Source: Abditibacteriota bacterium
GTDB taxonomy: Bacteria > Armatimonadota > UBA5829
Reading direction: 5' to 3'
Length of the DNA: 8,963 bases
NCBI GenBank assembly: GCA_017959625.1
Contig: JAGDAG010000314.1
Location: 1 to 8,963, forward strand
Positions 1 to 5,956 of the stretch are shown piece after piece. The stretch's first letter is position 1. Every line of letters begins with the position of its first letter. The notes beneath the pieces were generated by a model that worked only from the letters and a program-made list of their open reading frames with translations, was not told where the DNA came from and ran no database searches. A program made the translations under genes and the position numbers.

Positions 1-2429
1 CCGAAAAAGCTTCTTATGGCCGAGGTTATGGGCTTGTTGGTGATGAGATAGCCCGGCGTGACCTTTTCCTGGTTCTTGGGATTGGCTGCATTCTGGGTGT
101 TGGGATGCCCCATTTTTTCCTGGCAGACCTTCTGGAGCTTGTTGAAGCCGCCTCTCAGCTGGTCCTGCAGCAGCTCGCCCACCGAACGCACGCGTTTGTT
201 TTCAAGATGGTCGATCTCGTCGGTGACGCAGTTCTTCACCTTTACGGCGCAAAGCTCCGTAAGGGTCTCGGGGGAGTTGCTGATGATGGCGTCCAGCCTG
301 CGGCTGCCCTCCGGATCAAGGACGAACGAGCCGTCTTCGCTTATGTTGAACCTGATGCCGGAGGCGATGTCGATGAACTCGGCGTAGTCTGCCGAAGAGA
401 ACATATATCCCTTCCGGCATTCCGCGAACATCTTGCGGAAACGCACCAGTTTCCCGAGCCTGCTGCCGGGAAGCTTTTTAGCGACTTCCCTTTGTTTTGT
501 GGCCGCTTCTTCCTTCGCTATATATTCGTCCACCGTCTCAAGGGCTTTGTCCCGCTTTTCCGCGTCGAAGCTGTAAACGATGACGCCGTCCTGGTTCAGG
601 CTGATGATGTATTTGATGAGCTGTATCAGGTCGTCTCTGGTTATGGAACGTATGGGCTCCAGGTTGTTGTTGGAAAACTCCGGCAGATCCAGAAGCAGTT
701 TTTTGTTGATCTTGTATCTGCCTACGGCCCCCAGGTCGTAACGCCTGTTGTCAAATATATAATTCCTGAGATACGCTCTTGAAGACTCTCTGTCTTCAAC
801 GATGCTTTTGTTGGAGTTCATATAGATATAAAAATTGCGTATGGCCTCCTCGGCATCCAGTATCTCATGGGTCCGCGCGCCGGCGTTGTAATCGGCGTAG
901 TTCCGGTGCTGTTCGCATTTCAGGGTCTCGGAAATGAAGGGGTCCAGCTTGTAAACTTCAAGGAACCCGGCCCCGATCTCGAATATCTTCTGGGCGGTAT
1001 CGCGGTCGATCATCTCGCCGGCAAGGCAGAGGATCTCGACGTTCTCATCGGCTTCGATCTTCCTTACGGCGTCTTCGATGGTCCTGATCCCGGGGTTGTC
1101 GGCGTCGTCGGCGATCAGGTCCCGGACCTTCGGCCAGTAGGCTTCCGGCTCTGCAAGGACGATCTCCGGATTGTCTTCGCCGCCGCGGGCGCAGACGGTC
1201 TTCACGGGGCGCATGCCTTCTATGGAATACTCGCTGAAATTCCTGCGGGTCTCTTTTACGGAATCGGCTTTGATCTGTTCCAGATCCGCATCCTTTATAT
1301 ATTTGCCCTGGATCCTGATAAGCTTTTCGCCTCTCGGATCGAACTTATACAGGTCCTTCTTGAAGACCCGGAGCATCTTGTCCGTTTTCGGGTCGGGATC
1401 CTTCGACGGGACCACCACGTAGGGGTCTCTGATCACTTCGCCCGTTTTGGGGTTTACCACGGGTTCGCCGTTTTCGTTGTAATCGGCGTAATGGTAAAAG
1501 GATTCGCATTTGAAGGTCCTCTCCACCGGGACAAAGGTCTTTTCGCCGAAAATATTAAGTATATCAAGAGTGGTTGAGGTGGTTTGCCCCAGCTCCTTGT
1601 CGTAGATATAGTCGGGAGAGAGTACGTATTCGCGGAAACGGTAGTTTTCGTCTTTGTATAAACCGGTCAGAAGGTCTTTGACGCGCTTGTAATCGGCCTT
1701 TGTGAATACGGCGGGCTTTCCGTTTTTCTTTCTGCAGGAAAACACCGGCTCGCCGGTGACGGGATTCGTGATATCCTTTGGAAGCTCTTTTCCTATAAGG
1801 GAAGGCAGATAAACGGGGCACGCCTCGCTTATGGCGCTGAACGCTCTCAGGAGCACCGTAAGCGGGAATTTGTCGGACTGGGCCAGTTTTGCCTGCATTA
1901 TGCCTCTTGCATCCGTCTCCACCTCCAGCCAGCAGCCGTTGCCGGGGATTATGCGCCCGGTATAAAGCATGGTGCCGGAAATATCGATATTGTCTTCAAA
2001 ATACGCTCCGGGAGAGCGGGTCAGCTGAGAAACGACAACACGCTCGGCGCCGTTGATAACAAAGGTCCCTTTGTCGGTCATTATGGGAAGCTCGCCGAAA
2101 TAAAGGGTCTCGGGGATGATCTCCTTTATGGCGCCGCTTTCATCCTTGACAACAAGCTGGCATTTTATTCTGATAGGCCTTTCGTAAGTCGAATTGTCTC
2201 TGTAGCGGCATTCTTCTTCGGTGAATTTTGGCTTGCCCAATTCGTAATCCAGCAATTCAAGAGAATACTTGTTGCTTTCCTGGTGGTCTTTGATAGGGGA
2301 AAAACTTCTGAAAAGCTCTTTGATGCCTTTGCTAAGAAACCAGTTATAGGATTCAAGCTGCAGTTCTACCATGTTGGGAACATTGCTTTCCATCAGGGTC
2401 CTTTTGGTCTTATGTTGTATTTCTTTCAT
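1..2429 (-). CDS. rpoB: RNA polymerase beta subunit, N-terminal 809 residues (3' end outside window)
   Basis: Catalytic beta subunit of DNA-dependent RNA polymerase. One uninterrupted frame starts at ATG 2429, behind AGGAGG (2435-2440) with a 5-nt gap, and leaves the window at position 1. Recognisable beta segments in order are: GELPIMTDKGTFVINGAERV near residues 112-131; TVLLRA at 191-196; PFISETL at 497-503; RYDLGAVGRYKINKKL from 563; DEIDHLENKRVRSVGELL from 737; and the run KPITSAIRSFFG at the window edge, which aligns with E. coli KPISAAVKEFFG. The rifampicin-binding cluster would begin just beyond the edge. Residue 809 corresponds to E. coli F506, so this protein carries about 300 extra residues by that point. 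About 185 lie in the lobe between LLRA and RYDL, and about 120 lie at residues 614-736. No stop or frameshift breaks the frame and all core motifs are intact, so I read it as a functional gene with lineage-specific insertions. The identity is certain; the role of the insertions is unknown. Confidence 0.97.
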   Translation of the reverse strand, partial: MKEIQHKTKRTLMESNVPNMVELQLESYNWFLSKGIKELFRSFSPIKDHQESNKYSLELLDYELGKPKFTEEECRYRDNSTYERPIRIKCQLVVKDESGAIKEIIPETLYFGELPIMTDKGTFVINGAERVVVSQLTRSPGAYFEDNIDISGTMLYTGRIIPGNGCWLEVETDARGIMQAKLAQSDKFPLTVLLRAFSAISEACPVYLPSLIGKELPKDITNPVTGEPVFSCRKKNGKPAVFTKADYKRVKDLLTGLYKDENYRFREYVLSPDYIYDKELGQTTSTTLDILNIFGEKTFVPVERTFKCESFYHYADYNENGEPVVNPKTGEVIRDPYVVVPSKDPDPKTDKMLRVFKKDLYKFDPRGEKLIRIQGKYIKDADLEQIKADSVKETRRNFSEYSIEGMRPVKTVCARGGEDNPEIVLAEPEAYWPKVRDLIADDADNPGIRTIEDAVRKIEADENVEILCLAGEMIDRDTAQKIFEIGAGFLEVYKLDPFISETLKCEQHRNYADYNAGARTHEILDAEEAIRNFYIYMNSNKSIVEDRESSRAYLRNYIFDNRRYDLGAVGRYKINKKLLLDLPEFSNNNLEPIRSITRDDLIQLIKYIISLNQDGVIVYSFDAEKRDKALETVDEYIAKEEAATKQREVAKKLPGSRLGKLVRFRKMFAECRKGYMFSSADYAEFIDIASGIRFNISEDGSFVLDPEGSRRLDAIISNSPETLTELCAVKVKNCVTDEIDHLENKRVRSVGELLQDQLRGGFNKLQKVCQEKMGHPNTQNAANPKNQEKVTPGYLITNKPITSAIRSFF

Positions 2430-2497
2430 CCTGACCTCCTGAAATATGAAACACAAAGCACGATAAAAGCGAGTCTTTTCTGTTTATAGATACGACA

Positions 2498-2543
2498 AAA
2501 AACACTGAATGCAAACCATGCGTTCCATAGGTTCAGTGTTTTT
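2498..2543 (-). terminator. Long hairpin in the rplL-rpoB gap (possible processing site or second attenuator)
   Basis: A perfect 12-bp inverted repeat pairs 2498-2509 with 2532-2543 around a 22-nt loop. On the transcribed strand the closing arm ends in a run of T (TTCAGTGTTTTTT), so it could act as an intrinsic terminator. It lies about 70 nt upstream of the rpoB start and downstream of the GC-rich hairpin at 2608-2627. In E. coli the rplL-rpoB gap contains both a partial terminator and an RNase III processing site; by analogy this could be either. The A/T ends of the stem would also work as a terminator on the plus strand. Confidence 0.55.
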
Positions 2544-2590
2544 ATTCTTTAAAAAATTGTGTAGCTCTCGATCTCAAATTAACGTCCGCG

Positions 2591-2627
2591 ATAAAAAGGA
2601 AAATAAGGCGGGGTCACGGGACCCCGC
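2591..2627 (-). terminator. Intrinsic terminator or attenuator after rplL
   Basis: An 8-bp GC-rich stem pairs 2608-2615 with 2620-2627 (GCGGGGTC with GACCCCGC) around a 4-nt loop. In the minus direction it is followed by a U-rich tail (CTTATTTTCCTTTTT, 2607-2593). It begins 21 nt after the rplL stop. Since rpoB follows on the same strand with no convincing promoter of its own, partial termination that lowers rpoB expression relative to rplL is the likely role. Confidence 0.75.
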
Positions 2628-2648
2628 GTTATTCTTTTGCAATAATGG

Positions 2649-3023
2649 TTACTTGACGGTGATGGTGGCGCCGGCTTCTTCTAGCTTGCCCTTGATCTCT
2701 TCGGCTTCTTCCTTGGAAACGCCTTCCTTGACGTTCTTGGGAGCGCCGTCAACAACCTCTTTGGCTTCCTTGAGGCCCAGGCCGGTTATCTCGCGGACGA
2801 CCTTGATCACGTTGATCTTCTTGTCGCCTACGCTGGTCAGTTCTACGTCGAAGCTGGTCTTCTCTTCGGCTTCCTCGGCGGGAGCGGCGGCTCCGCCGGT
2901 AACGGCAACAACGGGAGCGGCGGCGGTTACGCCGAATTCTTCCTGCAGGGCTTCCTTGAGCTCTTTGAGTTCAAGAGCGGTCATTCCTTTGATGGTTTCA
3001 ACTATTTCAGCAATGTTTGCCAT
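2649..3023 (-). CDS. rplL: 50S ribosomal protein L7/L12
   Basis: Acidic stalk protein of the large subunit. Dimers bind the C-terminal helix of L10 and recruit translation GTPases. The 124-residue length is normal for the family. An N-terminal dimerisation domain (about 1-32, with LELKELKEALQEEFGV) is followed by an alanine/proline-rich hinge (about 33-55, with AAAPVVAV and GGAAAPAEEAEE). The globular C-terminal domain carries the family signature in the stretch GLGLKEAKEVVDGAPKNVKE. ATG 3023 is preceded by GAGG (3034-3037) at a 10-nt spacing, and it lies 49 nt after the rplJ stop. Being in the same transcript as rplJ is expected for the L10-L12 unit. Two hairpins follow it before rpoB. The reading is unambiguous. 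Confidence 0.98.
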   Translation of the reverse strand: MANIAEIVETIKGMTALELKELKEALQEEFGVTAAAPVVAVTGGAAAPAEEAEEKTSFDVELTSVGDKKINVIKVVREITGLGLKEAKEVVDGAPKNVKEGVSKEEAEEIKGKLEEAGATITVK

Positions 3024-3072
3024 TTTTTAAATTCCTCACTGATGATTGATTTTTGTAGTTTGTTTCTGTTTG

Positions 3073-3609
3073 TTACGCTTTTTCTTTTTGGTCTATTATC
3101 GCTTCAAGAGTCCAGACCACGTCTCCGAGCATGGAATTCAGGGTGCCGACAAGTCCGGAAAGAGGAGACTCGACGCCGCCGATGATGGAAGCGATGAGCT
3201 CCAGCCTGGACGGTATCGTACTCAGCTCTGTGACCTGAGCCTTGTCAAGCACTGCGCCTTCAACGTATCCGCACTTGATCACCAGAGGCTTCGGGCCCTT
3301 TGTGAATTCGGTAAGAGCCTTTGCCAGAGCGACCGGATCGTCGGGAGAATAAGCAATAGCGGTGGAGCCTGCAAGATCCTTTACCGCTGCTTCGGCGGGA
3401 GTGCCGGAAGCGGCAATGGTGAGAAGGGTGTTTTTGACTACCTTGTAGGTTCCGTTGGTTTCCCTCAGCTTTTTTCTGATGGAAGCCATTCCCTCAACAT
3501 CGATACCGTTGAAGTCGGTCAATATAACGGAATTGTTGTCAAGAATATCCTTTATATTGTTGACTGCTTCAACCTTTTCGGGACGCGGTGTTCTTGAGAA
3601 GTCCTTCAT
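3073..3609 (-). CDS. rplJ: 50S ribosomal protein L10
   Basis: Base of the L7/L12 stalk. It binds 23S rRNA next to L11 and carries L12 dimers on its C-terminal helix. The 178 residues are typical. The N-terminal rRNA-binding domain shows the family pattern in RPEKVEAVNNIKDILDNNSV, SIRKKLRE and YKVVKNTLL. The C-terminal part, from about 160 (LNSMLGDVVWTLEAIIDQKE), is the L12-binding helix. ATG 3609 follows AAGGAGG (3616-3622) at a 6-nt spacing. The 179-nt leader before it holds an attenuator hairpin and looks like the L10-type leader by which the L10-L12 complex represses its own synthesis in many bacteria. Confidence 0.97.
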   Translation of the reverse strand: MKDFSRTPRPEKVEAVNNIKDILDNNSVILTDFNGIDVEGMASIRKKLRETNGTYKVVKNTLLTIAASGTPAEAAVKDLAGSTAIAYSPDDPVALAKALTEFTKGPKPLVIKCGYVEGAVLDKAQVTELSTIPSRLELIASIIGGVESPLSGLVGTLNSMLGDVVWTLEAIIDQKEKA

Positions 3610-3650
3610 GGATAACCTCCTTGTAAGAATTACGCTTGTGCCGTATGCTT

Positions 3651-3681
3651 ATAAAAAGCTGCTTTTCCGAAAAAAAGCAGC
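3651..3681 (-). terminator. Attenuator hairpin in the rplJ leader
   Basis: A 9-bp stem pairs 3673-3681 with 3658-3666 (GCTGCTTTT with AAAAGCAGC) around a 6-nt loop. On the minus strand it is followed directly by TTTTTAT (3657-3651). It ends about 40 nt before the rplJ start. This is a textbook intrinsic terminator placed between rplA and rplJ, where partial or regulated termination would control rplJ-rplL output. Confidence 0.8.
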
Positions 3682-3788
3682 CCTGAATTCTATGAGCTAC
3701 GTATTTTCCTCGGCTGGATCGTTTTAAACCCGAAGGTTCCAACTGTCTACGGCACTTACGCAGTAAGATCAGCAATATGCTGAAAAAT
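3682..3788 (-). promoter_or_regulatory. L10-type leader upstream of rplJ (candidate L10-L12 binding site)
   Basis: The rplA-rplJ gap upstream of the attenuator is rich in hairpins. TCAGCA-TGCTGA pairs at 3769-3783, CTTAC-GTAAG at 3755-3767, and AACC-TTCG-GGTT at 3727-3738. The last is flanked by CCGTAGACAG upstream and GCCGAGG downstream on the RNA, which match my memory of bacterial L10 leaders. In B. subtilis the L10-L12 complex binds such a leader and shifts the balance toward the downstream terminator. The placement fits; the exact binding site is inferred. Confidence 0.65.
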
Positions 3789-4493
3789 TTATTTCTTTGC
3801 CAGCTTGGCCGCTTCCGTAGTGTCTATGGCGACGCTGGGCCCCATAGTGGAAGAGACGAATATGTTGACAAGATATTTTCCTTTTGAGCTTGAGGGCTTG
3901 GCCTTCAGCAGAGCCGCCACCAGAGTCAGAAAGTTTTCTGTCAGCTGTTCGGCGGTGAATGAAGCCTTGCCTATGGGGGCGTGGATGATGCCGGCCTTTT
4001 CGACGCGGTATTCCACACGGCTGGCCGTCTTGATCTCCTTGACCACCTCGCCGATGTTGGGAGCCACGGTTCCGGCCTTCTTGGAAGGCATCTTGGCGCG
4101 GAGTATGGAACCCAGTTTTCCCACCAGCGCCATCACGTCGGGGGTGGCCAGCAGCACTTCAAAATCCATCCAGCCGCCCTGGATCTCCTTTACCAGTTCT
4201 TCTCCGCCAACTGTGTCGGCGCCGGCGTCAAGAGCTTCCTGCACCTTGTCGCCCTTGGTGATCACGGCCACCTTTCTGACCTTTCCGGTGCCGAAGGGAA
4301 GGCTTGCCGTCCCTCTTACCATCTGGTCGCCCTGGCGGGGATCGACGCCCAATTTGATGGCAACGTCGATAGTTTCGTCAAATTTAGCCGTTGCAGCCTT
4401 TTTTATGAGTTCGAAAGCTTCCATGGGAAGCATAGGAGCGTTTTTGCCTACGGTCTCGGCAGCTGCTTTATATCTTTTTCCTTTTAAAGCCAT
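3789..4493 (-). CDS. rplA: 50S ribosomal protein L1
   Basis: Forms the mobile L1 stalk that helps release deacylated tRNA from the E site. In many bacteria it also represses translation of the rplK-rplA mRNA. The 234 residues match the family. Signatures are MALKGKRYKAAAETV at the N-terminus; MVRGTASLPFGTGK at about 58-71 leading into domain II; KMPSKKAGTVAPNIGEVVKE in the middle; and the C-terminal SSTMGPSVAIDT. ATG 4493 has AGGAG (4501-4505) at a 7-nt spacing. It lies 71 nt after the rplK stop, and that gap folds into a three-way junction that could be an L1 target. Nothing in the protein itself is odd. Confidence 0.98.
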   Translation of the reverse strand: MALKGKRYKAAAETVGKNAPMLPMEAFELIKKAATAKFDETIDVAIKLGVDPRQGDQMVRGTASLPFGTGKVRKVAVITKGDKVQEALDAGADTVGGEELVKEIQGGWMDFEVLLATPDVMALVGKLGSILRAKMPSKKAGTVAPNIGEVVKEIKTASRVEYRVEKAGIIHAPIGKASFTAEQLTENFLTLVAALLKAKPSSSKGKYLVNIFVSSTMGPSVAIDTTEAAKLAKK

Positions 4494-4510
4494 TGTTATT
4501 CTCCTGGATA

Positions 4511-4557
4511 TGCAGTCCGCATTCTGCGGCTCACGACCCGAAGGTCTCCCATCTGCA
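4511..4557 (-). promoter_or_regulatory. Three-way-junction RNA before rplA (candidate L1 autoregulatory site)
   Basis: On the transcribed strand an outer stem TGCAG/CTGCA (4553-4557 with 4511-4515) encloses two hairpins. One is GACC-TTCG-GGTC (4546-4535), with a very stable C(UUCG)G tetraloop. The other is CCGCA-GAA-TGCGG (4529-4517). The first hairpin sits in the context GGGAGACC...GGTCGTGAGCC, so a GG/CC pair closes an asymmetric GAG/GUGAG internal loop. That resembles the stem, GGAG loop and stem layout of bacterial L1 mRNA targets as I recall them. It ends just before the rplA Shine-Dalgarno site. The pairing is directly visible; binding by L1 is inferred. Confidence 0.5.
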
Positions 4558-4564
4558 TTGCTGT

Positions 4565-4990
4565 CTAATCTGTGATAGTGATACCTGCGCTTCTGGCTGT
4601 GCCCGCCAGAGTTTCCATGGCCGCCTCGACGTCGTCTGTGTTAAGGTCGGGCAGCTTCTTTTCGGCCAGCTCTCTGAGCTGGGCCCTGGTGATGGAACCC
4701 GCTTTGGTCTTGTTGGGTTCGCCGGACGCTTTTTCTATTCCGGCGGCCTTCTTCAGCATGACTGCCGCGGGAGGCGTCTTGGTGATGTAGGTATAGGTCC
4801 TGTCTTCATAAATAGTGATGACAACGGGAATGGTGTCGCCCATCATGGAAGCGGTCTTTTCGTTGTAGCTTTTTATGAACTCCATCATGTTGATTCCGTA
4901 TGGAGACAGAGCAGGGCCCACAGGGGGGGCAGGTGTTGCTTTACCGGCGGCAAGCTGAAGTTTTACGATACCGGCTATTTTTTTTGCCAT
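4565..4990 (-). CDS. rplK: 50S ribosomal protein L11
   Basis: Binds the GTPase-associated region of 23S rRNA at the stalk base, together with L10, and is the thiostrepton-site protein. The 141 residues match the family (E. coli has 142). The N-terminal domain has the proline-rich stretch PAPPVGPALSPYGINMMEF (about 18-36), and the proline helix there is the classic thiostrepton contact. The C-terminal rRNA-binding domain shows KTPPAAVMLKKAAG, GSITRAQLRELAEKKLPDLN and the terminal GTARSAGITITD. I chose ATG 4990 because GGAGG (4996-5000) lies 5 nt upstream. An in-frame GTG at 5002 would place the Shine-Dalgarno site inside the gene and adds residues that L11 lacks. It follows nusG after 73 nt. 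Confidence 0.97.
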   Translation of the reverse strand: MAKKIAGIVKLQLAAGKATPAPPVGPALSPYGINMMEFIKSYNEKTASMMGDTIPVVITIYEDRTYTYITKTPPAAVMLKKAAGIEKASGEPNKTKAGSITRAQLRELAEKKLPDLNTDDVEAAMETLAGTARSAGITITD

Positions 4991-5006
4991 TTTTTCCTCC
5001 ACATAC

Positions 5007-5052
5007 CGTAGGGATATTTCTTGCAGTGAAACGGGACTTCGTCCCTCCTACG
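5007..5052 (-). promoter_or_regulatory. Stem-loop leader before rplK (candidate L1-binding element)
   Basis: On the minus strand CGTAGG (5052-5047) pairs with CCTACG (5012-5007). Inside lies GGGAC-GAA-GTCCC (5045-5033), a perfect 5-bp stem with a 3-nt loop. A single A joins the stems on one side and about 20 nt of unpaired sequence joins them on the other. The GTAGGAGGGAC...GTCCCGT arrangement is similar to L1 mRNA targets in other bacteria. It lies in the nusG-rplK gap, the place where L1 regulates the L11 operon in E. coli. The structure ends 6 nt before the rplK Shine-Dalgarno site. The function is inferred. Confidence 0.5.
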
Positions 5053-5063
5053 TAAAATATATT

Positions 5064-5591
5064 TTAATTCTCCAAAGATTCGTAGTTTATGATCATTTTT
5101 CTCTGGTTGCCGTTCATGTCTATAAGGATGACCGCTTCCAGCTTGTGTATGTTGATTTCTTCTATGACTCCGGAATAACCTTCGAAAGGACCGCTCTTTA
5201 TGCTGACGGTCTCGCCCACCTTGAGCCGGACGTCGGGCTGTTCCCTGGTGTCGGAAACGGATTTCTTTATGGCTTCTATCTCGGAGTCGGCGATGGGTTC
5301 GCCGAGGATGCCGTTGCCTATAAAGCCTATAACGCCTTCCGTATCGTTTATGATGTGCCAGTTGTCCGAGGACCTGAGATCGGCGTTGACGAAAACGTAG
5401 CCGGGATAAAGCTTCTGCTCCGCTTCCCGTACCTTTCCGTCTCTTTTTCTGTAAACGATCTTTTTGGGAACATATACCTCGGGTATATCTTCCTCTTTGT
5501 TCAGTAGCGCTATTTTTGCTTCAAGCGTGTGTTTTACCTTGTCTTCATGACTGGTAAACACCTGCAGGGCATACCAGTTTGTTTTTTTCAT
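5064..5591 (-). CDS. nusG: Transcription termination/antitermination factor NusG
   Basis: Binds RNA polymerase at the clamp, modulates pausing, and can link it to Rho or to the ribosome through S10. The 175 residues are normal. The NGN domain is about 1-110: it begins TNWYALQVFTSHEDKVKHTL and carries the family segment LYPGYVFVNADL near 62-73. After a short linker the KOW domain (about 120-175) contains VGETVSIKSGPFEGYSGVI. ATG 5591 is 11 nt after the secE stop. Its only Shine-Dalgarno-like site, AGGA (5601-5604), overlaps the secE stop codon, which suggests translational coupling to secE. A 14-bp AT palindrome (TAAAATA/TATTTTA, 5053-5066) overlaps its stop codon. Confidence 0.98.
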   Translation of the reverse strand: MKKTNWYALQVFTSHEDKVKHTLEAKIALLNKEEDIPEVYVPKKIVYRKRDGKVREAEQKLYPGYVFVNADLRSSDNWHIINDTEGVIGFIGNGILGEPIADSEIEAIKKSVSDTREQPDVRLKVGETVSIKSGPFEGYSGVIEEINIHKLEAVILIDMNGNQRKMIINYESLEN

Positions 5592-5602
5592 CGGCGAAGG
5601 TC

Positions 5603-5848
5603 CTAAAGATGGGCTATTTTTCTGATGATAACGCCGTAGATCGCGTCAAGTCCGCCAAAATAGAGCCCCGACAGTATGACAGCCATAAGGACGACGGCAG
5701 TGAGATGCTTGAGCTCGTCCTTGGTTGGCCACGTGGTCTTGAATCTGGTTTCGGTGTATGATTCCTTCAGAAACTTTCCGAGCCTTTTCATCGCTCCTTC
5801 TTCTGAAGCCTTGTCAGCTGCCTTTTTCTGCTGGTTATTGCCGGCCAT
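5603..5848 (-). CDS. secE: Preprotein translocase subunit SecE
   Basis: Small essential membrane subunit of the SecYEG channel; it clamps the two halves of SecY. The 81 residues fit the short, single-helix form found in most bacteria, unlike the three-helix form of E. coli. A hydrophilic, lysine-rich N-terminus (1-25) leads to the conserved amphipathic segment FLKESYTETRFKTTWPTKDE, with the signature W40-P41. One transmembrane helix follows, about 49-75 (LTAVVLMAVILSGLYF onward). I chose ATG 5848 because AGGAG lies at 5855-5859. The same frame stays open further upstream but there crosses the tRNA gene and is not coding. It lies 25 nt after tRNA-Trp and 11 nt before nusG. Confidence 0.95.
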   Translation of the reverse strand: MAGNNQQKKAADKASEEGAMKRLGKFLKESYTETRFKTTWPTKDELKHLTAVVLMAVILSGLYFGGLDAIYGVIIRKIAHL

Positions 5849-5873
5849 ATAAAAAGCTCCTAAATAAAAATAG

Positions 5874-5949
5874 TGGCAGGGGCAACAGGATTCGAACCCG
5901 CGACATTCGGTTTTGGAGACCGACGCTCTACCAACTGAGCTACACCCCT
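5874..5949 (-). tRNA. trnW: tRNA-Trp (anticodon CCA)
   Basis: A 76-nt tRNA with a complete cloverleaf. The acceptor AGGGGTG pairs with TGCCCCT, the last two pairs being G-U wobbles. The D arm is GCTC-AGTTGGTA-GAGC. The anticodon stem TCGGT/ACCGA carries anticodon CCA at 5914-5916. The T arm is GCGGG-TTCGAAT-CCTGT, with two G-U pairs. The discriminator is G, and the 3' CCA is encoded. Its place directly before secE-nusG is a common bacterial arrangement. It is probably transcribed with them from the promoter at 5982-6010 and released by RNase P and 3' processing. Confidence 0.97.
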
Positions 5950-5956
5950 GCATGGC

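Noticed and set aside
105..1577. Long open frames on the plus strand opposite rpoB (105-782 and 867-1577)
   Set aside because: They lie antisense to the uninterrupted RpoB frame, whose conserved motifs are clear. The antisense products resemble no known family and lack Shine-Dalgarno sites.
1..2429. rpoB as a broken or frameshifted gene because of its unusual length
   Set aside because: A single frame reads from the ATG to the window edge with all landmark motifs in order. The extra residues are in-frame insertions.
2487..2514. Possible rpoB promoter TTGCAT (2514-2509), 16-bp spacer, TATCTA (2492-2487)
   Set aside because: Only modest matches, partly inside the 2498-2543 hairpin; not strong enough to call.
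4565..5002. GTG start at 5002 for rplK
   Set aside because: It lies at the GGAGG that serves the ATG at 4990 and adds residues absent from L11 proteins.
5603..5953. Longer secE reading frame starting at 5953
   Set aside because: The extension would translate the whole tRNA-Trp gene. ATG 5848 has a good AGGAG site and gives a normal SecE length.
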